A stretch of 20,308 bases of DNA from Botryllus schlosseri (GCA_000444245.1 ATSW01088439.1:1-20308); one strand, 5' to 3'; shown: positions 9,111-17,746, counted from the first letter of the stretch. The notes: generated by a model from the sequence alone, not told the origin. A program made the numbers and translations.

Positions 9111-12100
9111 CTGGAAAGAGAAAATGCAATTGATAAAAATATCATTGGCCCTCGAGTAAAATCAACTAGAGAGGCAAAATCGAATACCTTTGGACAATTA
9201 TTTAAAATTCTTTATTTTTTAAAATATGAAACTGACGATATCGATGGTAATTTTTTGACATTAGAAAAAATTTCATACTTAGAATTTCAAAAAATGCAAA
9301 TCTGACGATATTCTTGTTATTGTTCTTTTCTCGAGAGTGTGAAAAACATTTCAAATTTCAAAAAGCACGAAACTTACGATATTAAGGGTAAGTTTTAGAT
9401 TTAGAAAATTTCAAAATTGAAAATTGCAAGCTTTTACAAAATGCTGAGAAACTTAAAATTCAAGAAAATGCGAAACTTACGGTTTCAAGACTCGGTATTC
9501 TGGGCAGACGCAATCTCTCCTGCGTCTGTCTGTCGTCCTGTATACTATGACTCGGAGACGCCACCGCAAACGGCTCGGTCGGAAAGACCCCTGCAAACTC
9601 CAATGGCGACTGACCAGCCCCGGAGGTGCCCCGAGGGGCTGGGATTGGTTTTTCACCTGACAACGGGTTGCTGTCGACCACAGACTGTGGTACTGGGATC
9701 GGGTTTCGGGTCCAACCTTGTTCAAAAGGCGGGAACGGCGGGGCAGTGGTTGAATTCGGGATTTGGTACGGGGCGTCGATATTCAACACAGAATTCGGGA
9801 CTGGTTTCGGTTCTTGCGCGTAAAGCACGATTTTAGCCGGCGACGCGGTAGACATTTGGTTCATCGGGACTTTTGGTTTTGTGGCGGGGCACTCCACGGG
9901 ATGGTCCGGGTTGGCCAAAAATTCATCAAATTCTTTATGAATACGCTCGGTTAGTGATTCGTTATCGACAGATTGAGGGGTGACACCTCCGCTCGATGGC
10001 GGACCAGTCGTGTCTGGGTTAGGTGGTATTACGATGTGCCGGGCGGTCGATTTCGGGAGGGTCTCCGTTTCGGGGAGGGACGAATTCTCGGGGCGGGTCA
10101 CGGACCCAGGTTGAGATTCGGGTTCGGGTTCGGATTCTTCGTTTTGGGGTGAGGCTTCGTCTTTTTCTTGTCCAGCCGCAGAGTCTACGCTTCCGTCTGA
10201 ATTTGAAAAAATAAATTTGTAAAATAAAATTATTTAAAAAAAATCTAATATAAAAATATTGAATCTACTCATCTCTGACACCTGCGAAATTTAATTCAAT
10301 TTTCAAGTTTTTGCGAATTCACTCATTCTGATACTAAAAAAACTGTGCAGCTATATCGTTCTAATCCTAATTTGAATACTGCTGAAAATATTCTAGTTGT
10401 CAAACCTTCTTCGGTGTACTGCGACTCGTTGAGAGGCTTGTTCACGTCAAAACAATCCGGCAGTGGTACGACCACGAATGACATCATAGAGGGCGGTTCC
10501 TCCTCCAAGGCGTAGTCCACGCTTTGCAGATCTTCAGAGCTGGCCCTCTCGGGTTCGGCAACTTCAGATCCGCTCTCTTCTGGCTGTGATAAGAGTCAAC
10601 TATACATATATTTCTAAATGAACAGATAGCGCAGAGCAACAAGTCATTGAAATATTCGGGGCAGCGACCTCAACCGCTGCTGTTGAATGTTCTTTCACCA
10701 TTCTTGGTAAGCTTCTTAGTAAGGTCAGACACTTTCTGCCCGAGAATGTAGGAAAGTATCTTTCGTTGTACTACAACAAATTTTAATTACTACTTCTACC
10801 ATAAAACGTGATGTAACTACTGGAATTCTTCATAGGGCCAGATTTCGGTAAAATGAAGTTTTTTTCATGTAAAAATTTGTCAAAAAAGTTATTCCAGGCC
10901 AAACCACTTCGTAAGGACAGACAGTTCCAACCAGATATAAAGATAAGTAGTACAATTCTTACATTGTGGGAAAACACCTAATTTACATACACAAGGTCAA
11001 AAAATGTCAAAAGTTGGATTTGAATAATCGCCTAGTAATATGAAGCTGTTTAAACGTAGCCTACAACTCATTTCGGATAAGTTGTATGTGAAAGAGACTT
11101 TTGAATAAGCGCCGTTAAATTCGCTTCACCATTACGCTATCATATTTAACCGCACCTGTTGACACCACAAGGCACAAAATCCCGCTTCAAATTTTGTGTG
11201 GCGAATTCCGCAGGAAACAAGCGTACCATTGAATTTAATTTCAATAGAATAATACAAACCTCATCTTCGGCGTCGCTTTCCTCGTCGGAACTGAAAGAAT
11301 GCGTGTGCGGTTCCGTGAAGTTCTCAATATCGTTCTGTCAACAAAACGCGTGCATTGTTACCGTCATGTTCGCATGCGTCTACAGGGCAAACATTGTACT
11401 GTGAGTCAACGGGGAGTCATCGATTGCTCGCGCGTTGAGATATTCTATCCACGTCGGTTCGTTAGTTCATTCGTGGAACTGCTTCTACTTAAGTAAAGAA
11501 TTAGGTGGTCGGTATTGCAGTAGTTCCATTTTTTCAGAGTACTCTAGTACGTATAGCTTACTTCCACTGCTTACTCCAGCGTATATGTTTGATGAATACT
11601 TCTACTCCCAAGTAAAACAGATTTTTAGCCAAAACCACTCAATATTTACACTTAGGATTTTGGTAAGTAGAAAGAGGTTTCGGGACGATTCCATCGCGTG
11701 TATGAATGTAATTGTCATGACGTTCGGACGAAATAGCACTCTTATAGCGGTGACCAATACATTTCTGAACATTGCATATATTTGTGTTCACAATTTCAAT
11801 CAACTGTTAGCAGTATGCGACCCATCCGACAAATCCACAAATCTAAATGCGTCTTTACGACTGCGAAAAGCTACAAACGGGTTGACGGCTGACCTCGACT
11901 TCTTCCTGTGTCTGATCGACTTCATTCTCCAAAGTCTTTGGCTCTTCCTCCTTATCAGAATGCGCTGCTACAGTCAAAGGCGTCTCCGACAAAGGGCTTT
12001 GATCTGTCAGAATTTAAAATAACAGAACTTCACAGAGGATATCTTACAACAAAGTATTCATAGAGTGGAATATTCCTGTTTGTAGTTTCCAGAGATGGTC

Positions 12101-15100
12101 AGTAACGAAGGTTTTCAAGACAAAACTGTACGTGGTGGTAGCAGAAAATGAAAGGCCTGAAAACTGCCAGTGGGGTAAAAGCCTCTGATTCCACTACTAA
12201 TTGTTATGATCTATGCTAAGTAATGAAAGATAAATAACTTATTCAAATACTAAAATTATACGCTCCTAGCCACTAAGAGCTGATTTATGAACAGGAAATA
12301 TACGTTCGATACTATTTTCCGCTGTGGAAGCCTTGAAACCTCAATTGCTTCTATCGCGGCATACGAAACAATGGTTCCCAACCTTTTTCGACTCAACGCC
12401 CCCCTCATCAAGCTCGACATATTATTTACCGCCCCGTATTTTCGGATACGAGAAAGGGGACATAAAAACAGGAAATTTATACAGCTAACTCTGATCGCCG
12501 GCAATTAACTGAAAAAAAGGGTCAACTATTCGCGGCGATCCCGGTATCTGAGGATAGTCTGTCGCGAGTTGACCTTTTTAGTCAACATTCGCGGCAGCTC
12601 CGGAATAACGCGTTTCAAGGGTGTTTCGTGCGGCATCCGGCAAATTAAATATATCTGACTGAACGTTTCAACATTTTTGCCCTCTTTCTCAAAATCGCCC
12701 GCGTTGGGAACAACTGCTGTAGCACAACACTGTGCACGCTAGTGAAAACCCACGGCGTTGTCACAAAGTGCAATGAGATAGATATACCTAGTTATCTTTA
12801 TGCAACATAGAAAAGGCATTATATTATTTGCGGTCGCAACGAGGGTGAAGTGAATATTTCTACTTCCAGTATCACCCATACTCTTATGAATGATAATAAG
12901 TAGGGCAAGTTTTTGCAACTTTTTTTTACAGCTTCCGACAGCTTCCTAAATACTAGGAAGTTATGTAGAATGCGATTTTTCATTAAAGTTTTTTCGATAT
13001 ATCATAAAACCAACTTTTTACTGGAAATGTTTGGCAGTATGTGTCGCTGTTTTTGAGAATTTTGGTGAAATACACGGCCAAATTCGACTGAAATAACGTA
13101 AATCAGCACTGAAGTAACGTTGTTACGGGTATTTCGGGAGCTGAATCGTATAGTTTTTTTTTTTAGTCAAGAAGTTGACCTTTTTTTTAAGTTAACCGAG
13201 CAAAATGTGGTCTTGTATGGCAACTTTCCACGGATCTGACTGCAACAAAAACTTGCCCTAATAATAAGCGATACTCGAGGCTTAATACTCAGTTCGAAAC
13301 CATAAGAGTATCGATTTTGACAAGTCGCAATCCCGATAGACTACTGACCAACACTGTACAGTGCTGATGCTGACGCAGGTCAGATTAAATTTAAAAACTG
13401 TACCTTCATCATCGCCGTTAGCACCTGCGTTGTGCTCAGTCGCATTCTCCACCTTATCTTCACTACCGACGGCAGACGCCTCCTGATCTGTTGTGTCAAC
13501 GCTACGCGCCCCTTCTGCAAAACAAAATATTTGTGCCTGCAGAATATCCGAAGCAAATCTCGTAGAAGCCTACCTCTGATATCGTCAGCGTTAAAAGACG
13601 CTACGTTGTAATCGTTTCGTTGCACCTGTTCCTCACTTGGCTGGCTTTGTTCCTCTGTAATGCATTAAAAAAGAAAATGTAAATCAACAATCAGCCGCTA
13701 TTAGCAGCGTGCAGAATCGAGCCACAGCAGATTAGGATCAGACACCGAAAATTTGACTCATATTATTACAATCAACGTTTTTCAATAGTGTTACACAGGG
13801 TTGTAACCAAGTCACAAATTCCTAGTCATAATCCAATCTTACTTTCATAGTTTCGGCTCGAGTCAAGTCGAGTCAATTTCAATTCACCGCGAGTCAAGTT
13901 TGAGTCCAAATCAGGGAGTGACGGGCGATTTCGAGTCATTGTGTTCATTATCGAGTCAACAGGGTTGTAACCAAGTCGCAAGGTTCCGAGACGCAAGTCA
14001 ATCTCACTTTCATAGTATTGACTCGAGTCAATTTCAATTCGCCACCGAGTCAAGTCAGTGAGTAGAGGGTCAAGTTCGAGTTATAGTATTGTGACTCGAG
14101 TCCGAGTCCAAGTCATTGCGTTCACTGTTCAGTTTTGAATTCAATCCAGTTCAACCGACTTTTTTGAACTCTGCTCGAGTGATATAGAATGGCTCGGATT
14201 CACAATATAGTAATTTTCCTCAGTCCTAACAGTTTCCGGCCCTATTTTCCAAACGTATCAGGACTGATAGACGAAATACCAGTGATGCGGTGACTTACTA
14301 TTCTTCGAAGTTACAATGAAATGTCTGTCTTGGCCGTCCTCGTCTCGAGTCATAAGACTTGGTTCGAACCATGCACATTGCACAATGACTCGAGTACAAG
14401 TCGAGTCAATACAAAATTTAAACTCTTGCGTGATATCAAAATGCCGCGCGCTCATAATACATTCATTTTTCTCACTCAAGCATGTTTATTCAAACAGATA
14501 AAAGCCAGTTTTACACGGAACTTTATTCAAGTAATATATATTCTATGTAGAATCTCATATTAATTGCTCAAGTGGTTGTGATTTGAGGCTAATTCCGTCT
14601 GCTTTTCAGTTATCTGGTCAAAACTAGGCCTAGGATACTTGTCCTTAATTCCGTACTTGGAAATTACTACTTCCAGCTGTACTCAAGTAGAAATTTACAG
14701 GTACTTCTATCTCTACTTGAGTAATCAGCAATCTAATCTAATTTCAACAGTAACTCACCAGGCTGGATTTTTGACTCCGTAACTACAGATTCCCCGTCGT
14801 CCGATTTCACTTCGGTCTCTTCTTTTGGATTAGGGACTTGAACGAAACTGTCCAGGCTTTGTTCGGACGACGAGTCTGACTTTTGCTCTTCGATGCGGAC
14901 GTTGCACGTAACCCTGAAAGAAAAAAGATCTGTGAATACATACTACCACAAAATTTATTGACATGAATTCAAGCTACAAATCTTGGTAAAGAACTACACC
15001 ATAAGAGTGATTTCATATCATCTATTTAAATCAATCAAATGTTCTTCTCAGTTCTCTACTAGTTGCTGACGATTACCCCTGACGAGTGTCAGCCGAAAAT

Positions 15101-17250
15101 ATTCGGGTTCATAAATATATTATTCAATTGTATGTTGAAGTCTACTGAATTTAGAATATGGACTTTTCATTTCACAACTGTGTCTACAAAGCAAGCTTTT
15201 GAAATATCCAAAACTTAAGATCTTAAGGTCTCTACGGTATCATTGCATCCATCCTTGACACGATTACTCACTCTGGCGCTAACTTATAAGCATACATATT
15301 GGCAGGAGGAAGAGAAATTCAACGTACAATTAAATAATATATTGATATCGAAATAAACCCTAATTATTTTGGCTGACACTCGTCAGGGGTAATCGTCAGC
15401 GACTAGTTGAGAATTGGGAAGAACATTGTACACCAACAATTGTATCACAAAATATGAACGTGAAATATTTATTGGCTTGTAATTTGTACATTTGCGCGAC
15501 TCGACTTAGAAGATTTTAAATACGAGACAACTTAACTTGCCTTGACTCGAGTCAATTTGTAAACTTGCGTTACTCGACTTGAAAGATTTTCAATCTGAGA
15601 CAGCTAGACCCCACTCCGAGACACTTTCAAAATTATTCAACTAGAGACTGAAAATTTTAAAATGACTCAAATCAAAAGTTAGAGACTTGATCCCAACATT
15701 AAAACAAACAAACATACAGACACTAGACCACTCACGTGGGTCCAAAGGGTACGTTGCTATGGCTCAGTTTCCACGACGAACGATACTCGCACTGGTGAAC
15801 CGGGGACAAAAGCTTCACCACCAGCACTCCGGTTTGCCCGGGCCGCAAAGACGGCACCCCCACGCTTTTTCCCTGGGACCCCCAATCCGACAGACTGGAC
15901 CCCGTACCGGCCGCGGGCTCGCAAGACTCTTCGATGAGATGAAGCTGTGATAATATATTCATTATTAAAGATGATTAAATCTTATACAAGACCCATACGA
16001 GACTGAACTGACTCCTGCAGATCTACACGCAGATATGCTCTATTGGTCATGGTATATAGGGTTGTTCAAAAATAACTTCTTTTTCCAAATTATACCTGCA
16101 AATTGCTATAATTTTAAGGTCGTGCATCGAATTTGGCTCAATTCTGACATGTAGAGGCGAAGCTATTGGAGTTTTTTAAATTTTTACTTCATTAAAACTA
16201 CAAAATTTTCAAATTTTATCGCCAACCCTATGTAATTGTTAGGTTGTCTGCAAAAACGATGCATGACAAATTTAGCTCAATTCCAACCAGGGTTGTAACC
16301 AAGTCACAAGTCAATCTCACTTTTATAGTTTTGACTCGAGTCAAGTCGGAGTCCAAGTCATCGAGCAGAGGGTCGAGTCCGAGTCATGGTATTATGACTC
16401 GAGTCCAAGTCCAAGTCATTGTGTTGACTGCTCAGTTTCCAGTTAAAGTCTTGTTAAACTCACTTTTTATTACTCTGTTTGGTGATATCCAATGGCTCGC
16501 ATTTATAATATACTAATTTTCCTCAATTTAGCAGTTTCTGGTCGCATTTTCAAGAACCAGTACCAATAGATGAAATCCCAAGAGTGGGGTTACTTTATTT
16601 GTCTTCGAAATGACAATAAAATGTCGTTCATGGCCGTCTGGGTCTCGATGTCATATGACTTGGTTCGAGTCATGCGCAATGACTCAAGTCTAAGTCGAGT
16701 CCATACACAGATTGACTCGAGTCGAGTCATTTCCGTATTTTGAGAAAATGACTTGAGTCAAGTCGAGTCATCAGAAAATCGTGACTCGAGTCGAGTCATG
16801 ACTCAAGTCATTACAACCCTGATTCCAATCAGTAGAAGCGATGCCATTGATGATCAAAATTTAGGATTTTGAATAATAGTATTTACAATAGTTAGAATTT
16901 GTCACCGTAAATACAGTTGTTTTTTTCTGATTCGAAATTACGTACTCCATTAACCTCGCTTCTACTGGTCGGAATCGACCCAAATTTGATGTGCATTGTT
17001 TTTTTTAGCCAACCTGACAATTTTATCGAACAGCCAATAAATTTTGAAGAAAAAATATCATCTTTGAACAACTTCTGCCTACTTAGTACTTACCCTTGTA
17101 TCGTGGTCCCATTCGCAGTTACCGTCGTTCCTGAAAACCCAATGCTTCTCAAAACTGGTCCCGCATTTTATGACACTGTCGTCGGGCAGACTCTGACACA
17201 CGACCGAAGCCTCGAAGTCGCAGCCTTCGCCTTCGGAACTGGCCACGCTG
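8850..17250 (-). CDS. NBR1: NBR1 selective-autophagy receptor, C-terminal part (ten exons, 5' end not found)
   Basis: NBR1 is a cytosolic cargo receptor that binds ubiquitin through a C-terminal UBA domain and LC3/GABARAP through a LIR motif, delivering ubiquitinated cargo to autophagosomes. Exons: 17250-17094, 15944-15736, 14913-14759, 13654-13574, 13514-13404, 12003-11894, 11334-11260, 10583-10406, 10196-9481, 9110-8850 (TGA). All GT/AG borders and phases join, giving about 683 residues. The FW domain fills residues about 10-125: conserved DFEASVV, LPDDSVIKCGTSFEKHW, then LRPGQTGVLVVK and YRSSWKLSH..FGP. An acidic linker follows. The LIR is SFVVVPLPDCFDVNKPL, like vertebrate DYIIILPECFDTSRPL. 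After a 238-codon proline-rich exon comes the UBA: PLDQLYEMGFHDLDLNRDIF. PB1 and ZZ exons must lie upstream. The membrane-binding J-helix that precedes the UBA in vertebrates is not evident. ILRUN also has an FW domain but lacks the LIR and the C-terminal UBA. Confidence 0.9.
9219..9490. repeat. Degenerate tandem repeats spanning an NBR1 splice donor
   Basis: The motif 'AAATGCGAAACTTACGRT' recurs at about 9224, 9294, 9365 and 9468 (offsets about 70, 71 and 103), separated by TTTCAAATTTCAAAA-like spacers. The fourth copy contains the functional donor of the 716-nt NBR1 exon (9480-9479). On the coding strand the third copy also reads GTAAGTTTCG, a decoy donor. Confidence 0.6.
9481..10196 (-). 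CDS. NBR1: NBR1 long proline-rich exon (716 nt)
   Basis: The acceptor is caaattcag|ACGGAA (phase 1) and the donor AAACC|GTAAGT (phase 0). It encodes 238 codons, low complexity: a Glu-Pro run (EESEPEPESQPG), several Pro-rich segments and one charged helix-like stretch (LTERIHKEFDEFLAN). No known domain was recognised. It occupies the poorly conserved LIR-to-UBA linker. Confidence 0.88.
10270..10375. repeat. Dispersed repeat shared with 19785-19950
   Basis: AAAACTGTGCAGCTATA followed by TTCTAATC..AATT, preceded by TTTAAGTTTT-like sequence, is shared with 19785-19950. It is an unclassified AT-rich repeat. Confidence 0.45.
10406..10583 (-). CDS. NBR1: NBR1 exon carrying the LIR motif
   Basis: The acceptor is cttatcacag|CCAGAAG (phase 0) and the donor GAAG|GTTTGA (phase 1). 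It encodes EPERASSEDLQSVDYALEEE followed by SFVVVPLPDCFDVNKPL. F-V-V-V supplies the LC3-interacting core, and the downstream LPxCFD..xPL block is shared with vertebrate NBR1. Acidic residues lie just upstream, as expected for a LIR. Confidence 0.92.
10652..10990 (+). pseudogene. hAT transposase C-terminal remnant plus 3' flank
   Basis: Frame 10652-10786 reads TSTAAVECSFTILGKLLS, then HFLPENVGKYLSLYYNKF and stop. It resembles the hAT dimerisation region (usually SNAAVERVFS..LSPENVEKLLFLYYN). The following about 200 bp is closely shared with 19462-19690, so both derive from the same element tail. The rest of the transposase is absent. It lies antisense in an NBR1 intron. Confidence 0.72.
11260..11334 (-). 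CDS. NBR1: NBR1 acidic exon (75 nt, phase 0-0)
   Basis: The acceptor is ttgttgacag|AACGAT and the donor GATGAG|GTTTGT. It encodes NDIENFTEPHTHSFSS then DEESDAEDE, matching the acidic run that precedes the LIR in vertebrate NBR1. A second acceptor-like ttctttcag inside the exon would break the frame. Confidence 0.78.
11894..12003 (-). CDS. NBR1: NBR1 linker exon (110 nt)
   Basis: The acceptor is ttctgacag|ATCAAAG, entered in phase 1. The donor GTCGAG|GTCAGC (phase 0) was chosen because the next exon opens in phase 0. It encodes an acidic linker with HSDKEEEPKTLENEVDQTQE. Confidence 0.77.
12369..12716. mobile_element. Short hAT MITE (about 348 bp)
   Basis: The left end CAATGGTTCCCAACCTTTTT and the reversed right end CAGTTGTTCCCAACGCGGGC are diverged forms of the CAGTGGTTCCCAAC hAT terminus. 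No matching 8-bp flanks are visible, so it is an old copy. It holds a smaller inverted pair of AGGGTCAACTATTCGCGG-like segments near 12519-12592. Confidence 0.6.
12893..13268. mobile_element. hAT MITE with perfect 8-bp target duplication
   Basis: The element at 12901-13260 (360 bp) starts TAGGGCAAGTTTTTGCAACT and ends, reversed, TAGGGCAAGTTTTTGTTGCA. Both flanks are ATAATAAG (12893-12900 and 13261-13268), an exact 8-bp duplication characteristic of hAT. There is no coding capacity. The intact duplication points to a relatively recent insertion in an NBR1 intron. Confidence 0.85.
13404..13514 (-). CDS. NBR1: NBR1 linker exon (111 nt, phase 1-1)
   Basis: The acceptor is gttttgcag|AAGGGG and the donor GAAG|GTACAG. 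It encodes an acidic linker (EGARSVDTTDQEASAVGSED, then KVENATEHNAG...). It is only 59 bp from the preceding exon and is also frame-preserving. Confidence 0.77.
13574..13654 (-). CDS. NBR1: NBR1 linker exon (81 nt, phase 1-1)
   Basis: The acceptor is gcattacag|AGGAAC and the donor AGAG|GTAGGC. It encodes EEQSQPSEEQVQRNDYNVAS and onward. There is no domain, and the call rests on splice signals and phase. Being symmetric, it could be skipped without a frameshift. Confidence 0.75.
13796..13959 (+). mobile_element. GACTCAAGTC-rich hAT MITE, 5' fragment
   Basis: It starts CAGGGTTGTAACCAAGTCAC and covers about 164 bp of the family before being cut by a second family start at 13960 in the same orientation. 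Confidence 0.75.
13960..14420 (+). mobile_element. GACTCAAGTC-rich hAT MITE, 3'-truncated copy
   Basis: It starts CAGGGTTGTAACCAAGTCGC and matches the 16288 copy through GAATGGCTCGGATTCACAAT, the TCAGGACTGATAGACGAAAT core and a final AGTCGAGTCAATAC. The last about 110 bp, with the TTACAACCCTG end, is missing. It follows directly on the fragment at 13796: a self-insertion or an internal duplication. Confidence 0.78.
14759..14913 (-). CDS. NBR1: NBR1 exon after FW domain
   Basis: The acceptor is ctttcag|GGTTACG and the donor CCTG|GTGAGT (phase 1). It finishes the FW domain (VTCNVRIEEQ, like vertebrate VWCSIIV) and enters a Ser/acidic linker. DSFVQVP in this linker has the [WFY]-x-x-[LIV] form of a possible second LIR. 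Confidence 0.87.
15038..15427. mobile_element. Foldback MITE with arms of about 100 bp (390 bp)
   Basis: The left arm 15038-15138 and right arm 15318-15427 are inverted copies sharing AATGTTCTTC, GCTGACGATTACCCCTGACG and AGTGTCAGCC. A target duplication is not evident. A solo arm occurs at 2535. The superfamily is unassigned. It lies in an NBR1 intron. Confidence 0.78.
15490..15705 (-). mobile_element. Probable degenerate GACTCAAGTC-type copy
   Basis: It contains scattered GACTCGACTT, TTGACTCGAGTCAATTTG and a terminal GACTTGATCCCAAC that may be a decayed family end. The boundaries are approximate. Confidence 0.4.
15736..15944 (-). CDS. NBR1: NBR1 exon, second half of FW domain
   Basis: The acceptor is ttatcacag|CTTCAT (phase 0) and the donor CCCAC|GTGAGT (phase 2). 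It encodes LHLIEESCEP..DWGSQ..VGVPSLRPGQTGVLVV..EYRSSWKLSH..FGP. The last part aligns with vertebrate NBR1 TYTSHWRLSHKGQQFGP. The third and fourth domain tryptophans are present. Confidence 0.9.
16057..17070. mobile_element. Second copy of the 3050-type foldback, split by a nested MITE
   Basis: The left end TAGGGTTGTTCAAAAATAAC and the right part ...GAACAAC (about 17070) match the 3050 element with more divergence. Internal AATTTGGCTCAATTCTGACA and the TTGTTAGGTTGTCTGCAAAA block also match. The 534-bp MITE at 16288-16821 interrupts it. The right end stops about 20 bp before the NBR1 FW-domain exon at 17094. Confidence 0.75.
16280..16829 (+). mobile_element. Complete GACTCAAGTC-rich hAT MITE (16288-16821) with 8-bp duplication
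   Basis: It runs from CAGGGTTGTAACCAAGTCAC to GACTCAAGTCATTACAACCCTG (last 11 bases inverted to the first 11). Flanks ATTCCAAC (16280-16287) and ATTCCAAT (16822-16829) are an 8-bp duplication with one mismatch. The paralogous uninterrupted sequence near 3285 reads AATTCCAACCAGTGGAAGC, the empty site. Both subterminal regions are built of direct and inverted GACTCGAGTC/GACTCAAGTC units. It is non-coding. Confidence 0.9.
17094..17250 (-). CDS. NBR1: NBR1 exon, first half of FW domain
   Basis: The acceptor region attcaacag|CAG|CGT is a NAGNAG; start 17247 is equally possible and differs by one codon. The donor is AAGG|GTAAGT, phase 0. It encodes DFEASVVCQSLPDD, CGTSFEKHWVFRNDGNCEW, the FW pattern of a Gly-Thr-x-Phe-x-Lys-x-Trp core with a second Trp after N-x-G-x4. 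The intron entering it has phase 2. Confidence 0.88.
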
Positions 17251-17317
17251 CTGTTGAATAAAGGAAAATTCTAAATTTAAAGCAAGACAGGCCATTGAAA
17301 CACGCAGAAATGCTAGA

Positions 17318-17560
17318 TATGACTCGACCCGAGTCAATTTTCATATTTTAAGACTCAACTTGAGGCAATTTCTGTTTCGACTTGACTTGTACTCAAGATT
17401 CAGACGGCTAAGACAGGTATTTCATTGTAACTTCTAAGAATAGTAAAGTTGCCACGTTATTGGTATTTCGTCTATCAGTACTGGTGATTGTAAATTCAGT
17501 CCAGAACCTTTTTAGAGTGAGGAAATTACGATGTTATGAATAATTCGTTGAACCGATAGC
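17318..17560 (-). mobile_element. Reversed, decayed GACTCAAGTC-type MITE copy
   Basis: On the minus strand it carries the family core in order: a CAGGACTGATAGACGAAATA-like block, then AGTTACAATGAAATACCTGT, then GACTCAAGTC-like runs to about 17318. Neither CAGGGTTGTAA end is preserved. Confidence 0.6.
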
Positions 17561-17572
17561 ATACGATATAGA

Positions 17573-17746
17573 TAATAAGATCTTGGTTGCTTTCACACCT
17601 TATTTAACACTTGCAAAGTAATAATTACTATATTATGAATAAAATTCGTTGAGCCTACAGCAGAACGATATGAATAATAATAAGAGTAATTATTACTTTG
17701 CAAGTGAACGTTAAATAAGGTGTGAAACCAACCAAGATCTTATTAT
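17573..17746. repeat. Palindrome with arms of about 60 bp
   Basis: ATAATAAGATCTTGGTTGCT..TTGCAAAGTAATAATTACT (17573-17628) is repeated inverted at 17685-17746. The loop (about 17629-17684) repeats sequence found just left of the palindrome (TATGAATAATTCGTTGA..GCATACGATATGAATAATA). It is possibly a small foldback element inserted into the decayed MITE. Confidence 0.7.

Noticed and set aside
9417-9836. Plus-strand 139-codon ORF
   Set aside because: It is antisense to the 716-nt NBR1 exon, whose phases and splice sites join with both neighbours.
11435-12022. Plus-strand 195-codon ORF
   Set aside because: No protein family is recognisable. It runs antisense over an NBR1 exon and through repeat sequence, so it is probably chance.
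14258-14563. Overlapping short ORFs on both strands
   Set aside because: They lie in a truncated MITE and flanking AT-rich DNA, with no protein similarity.
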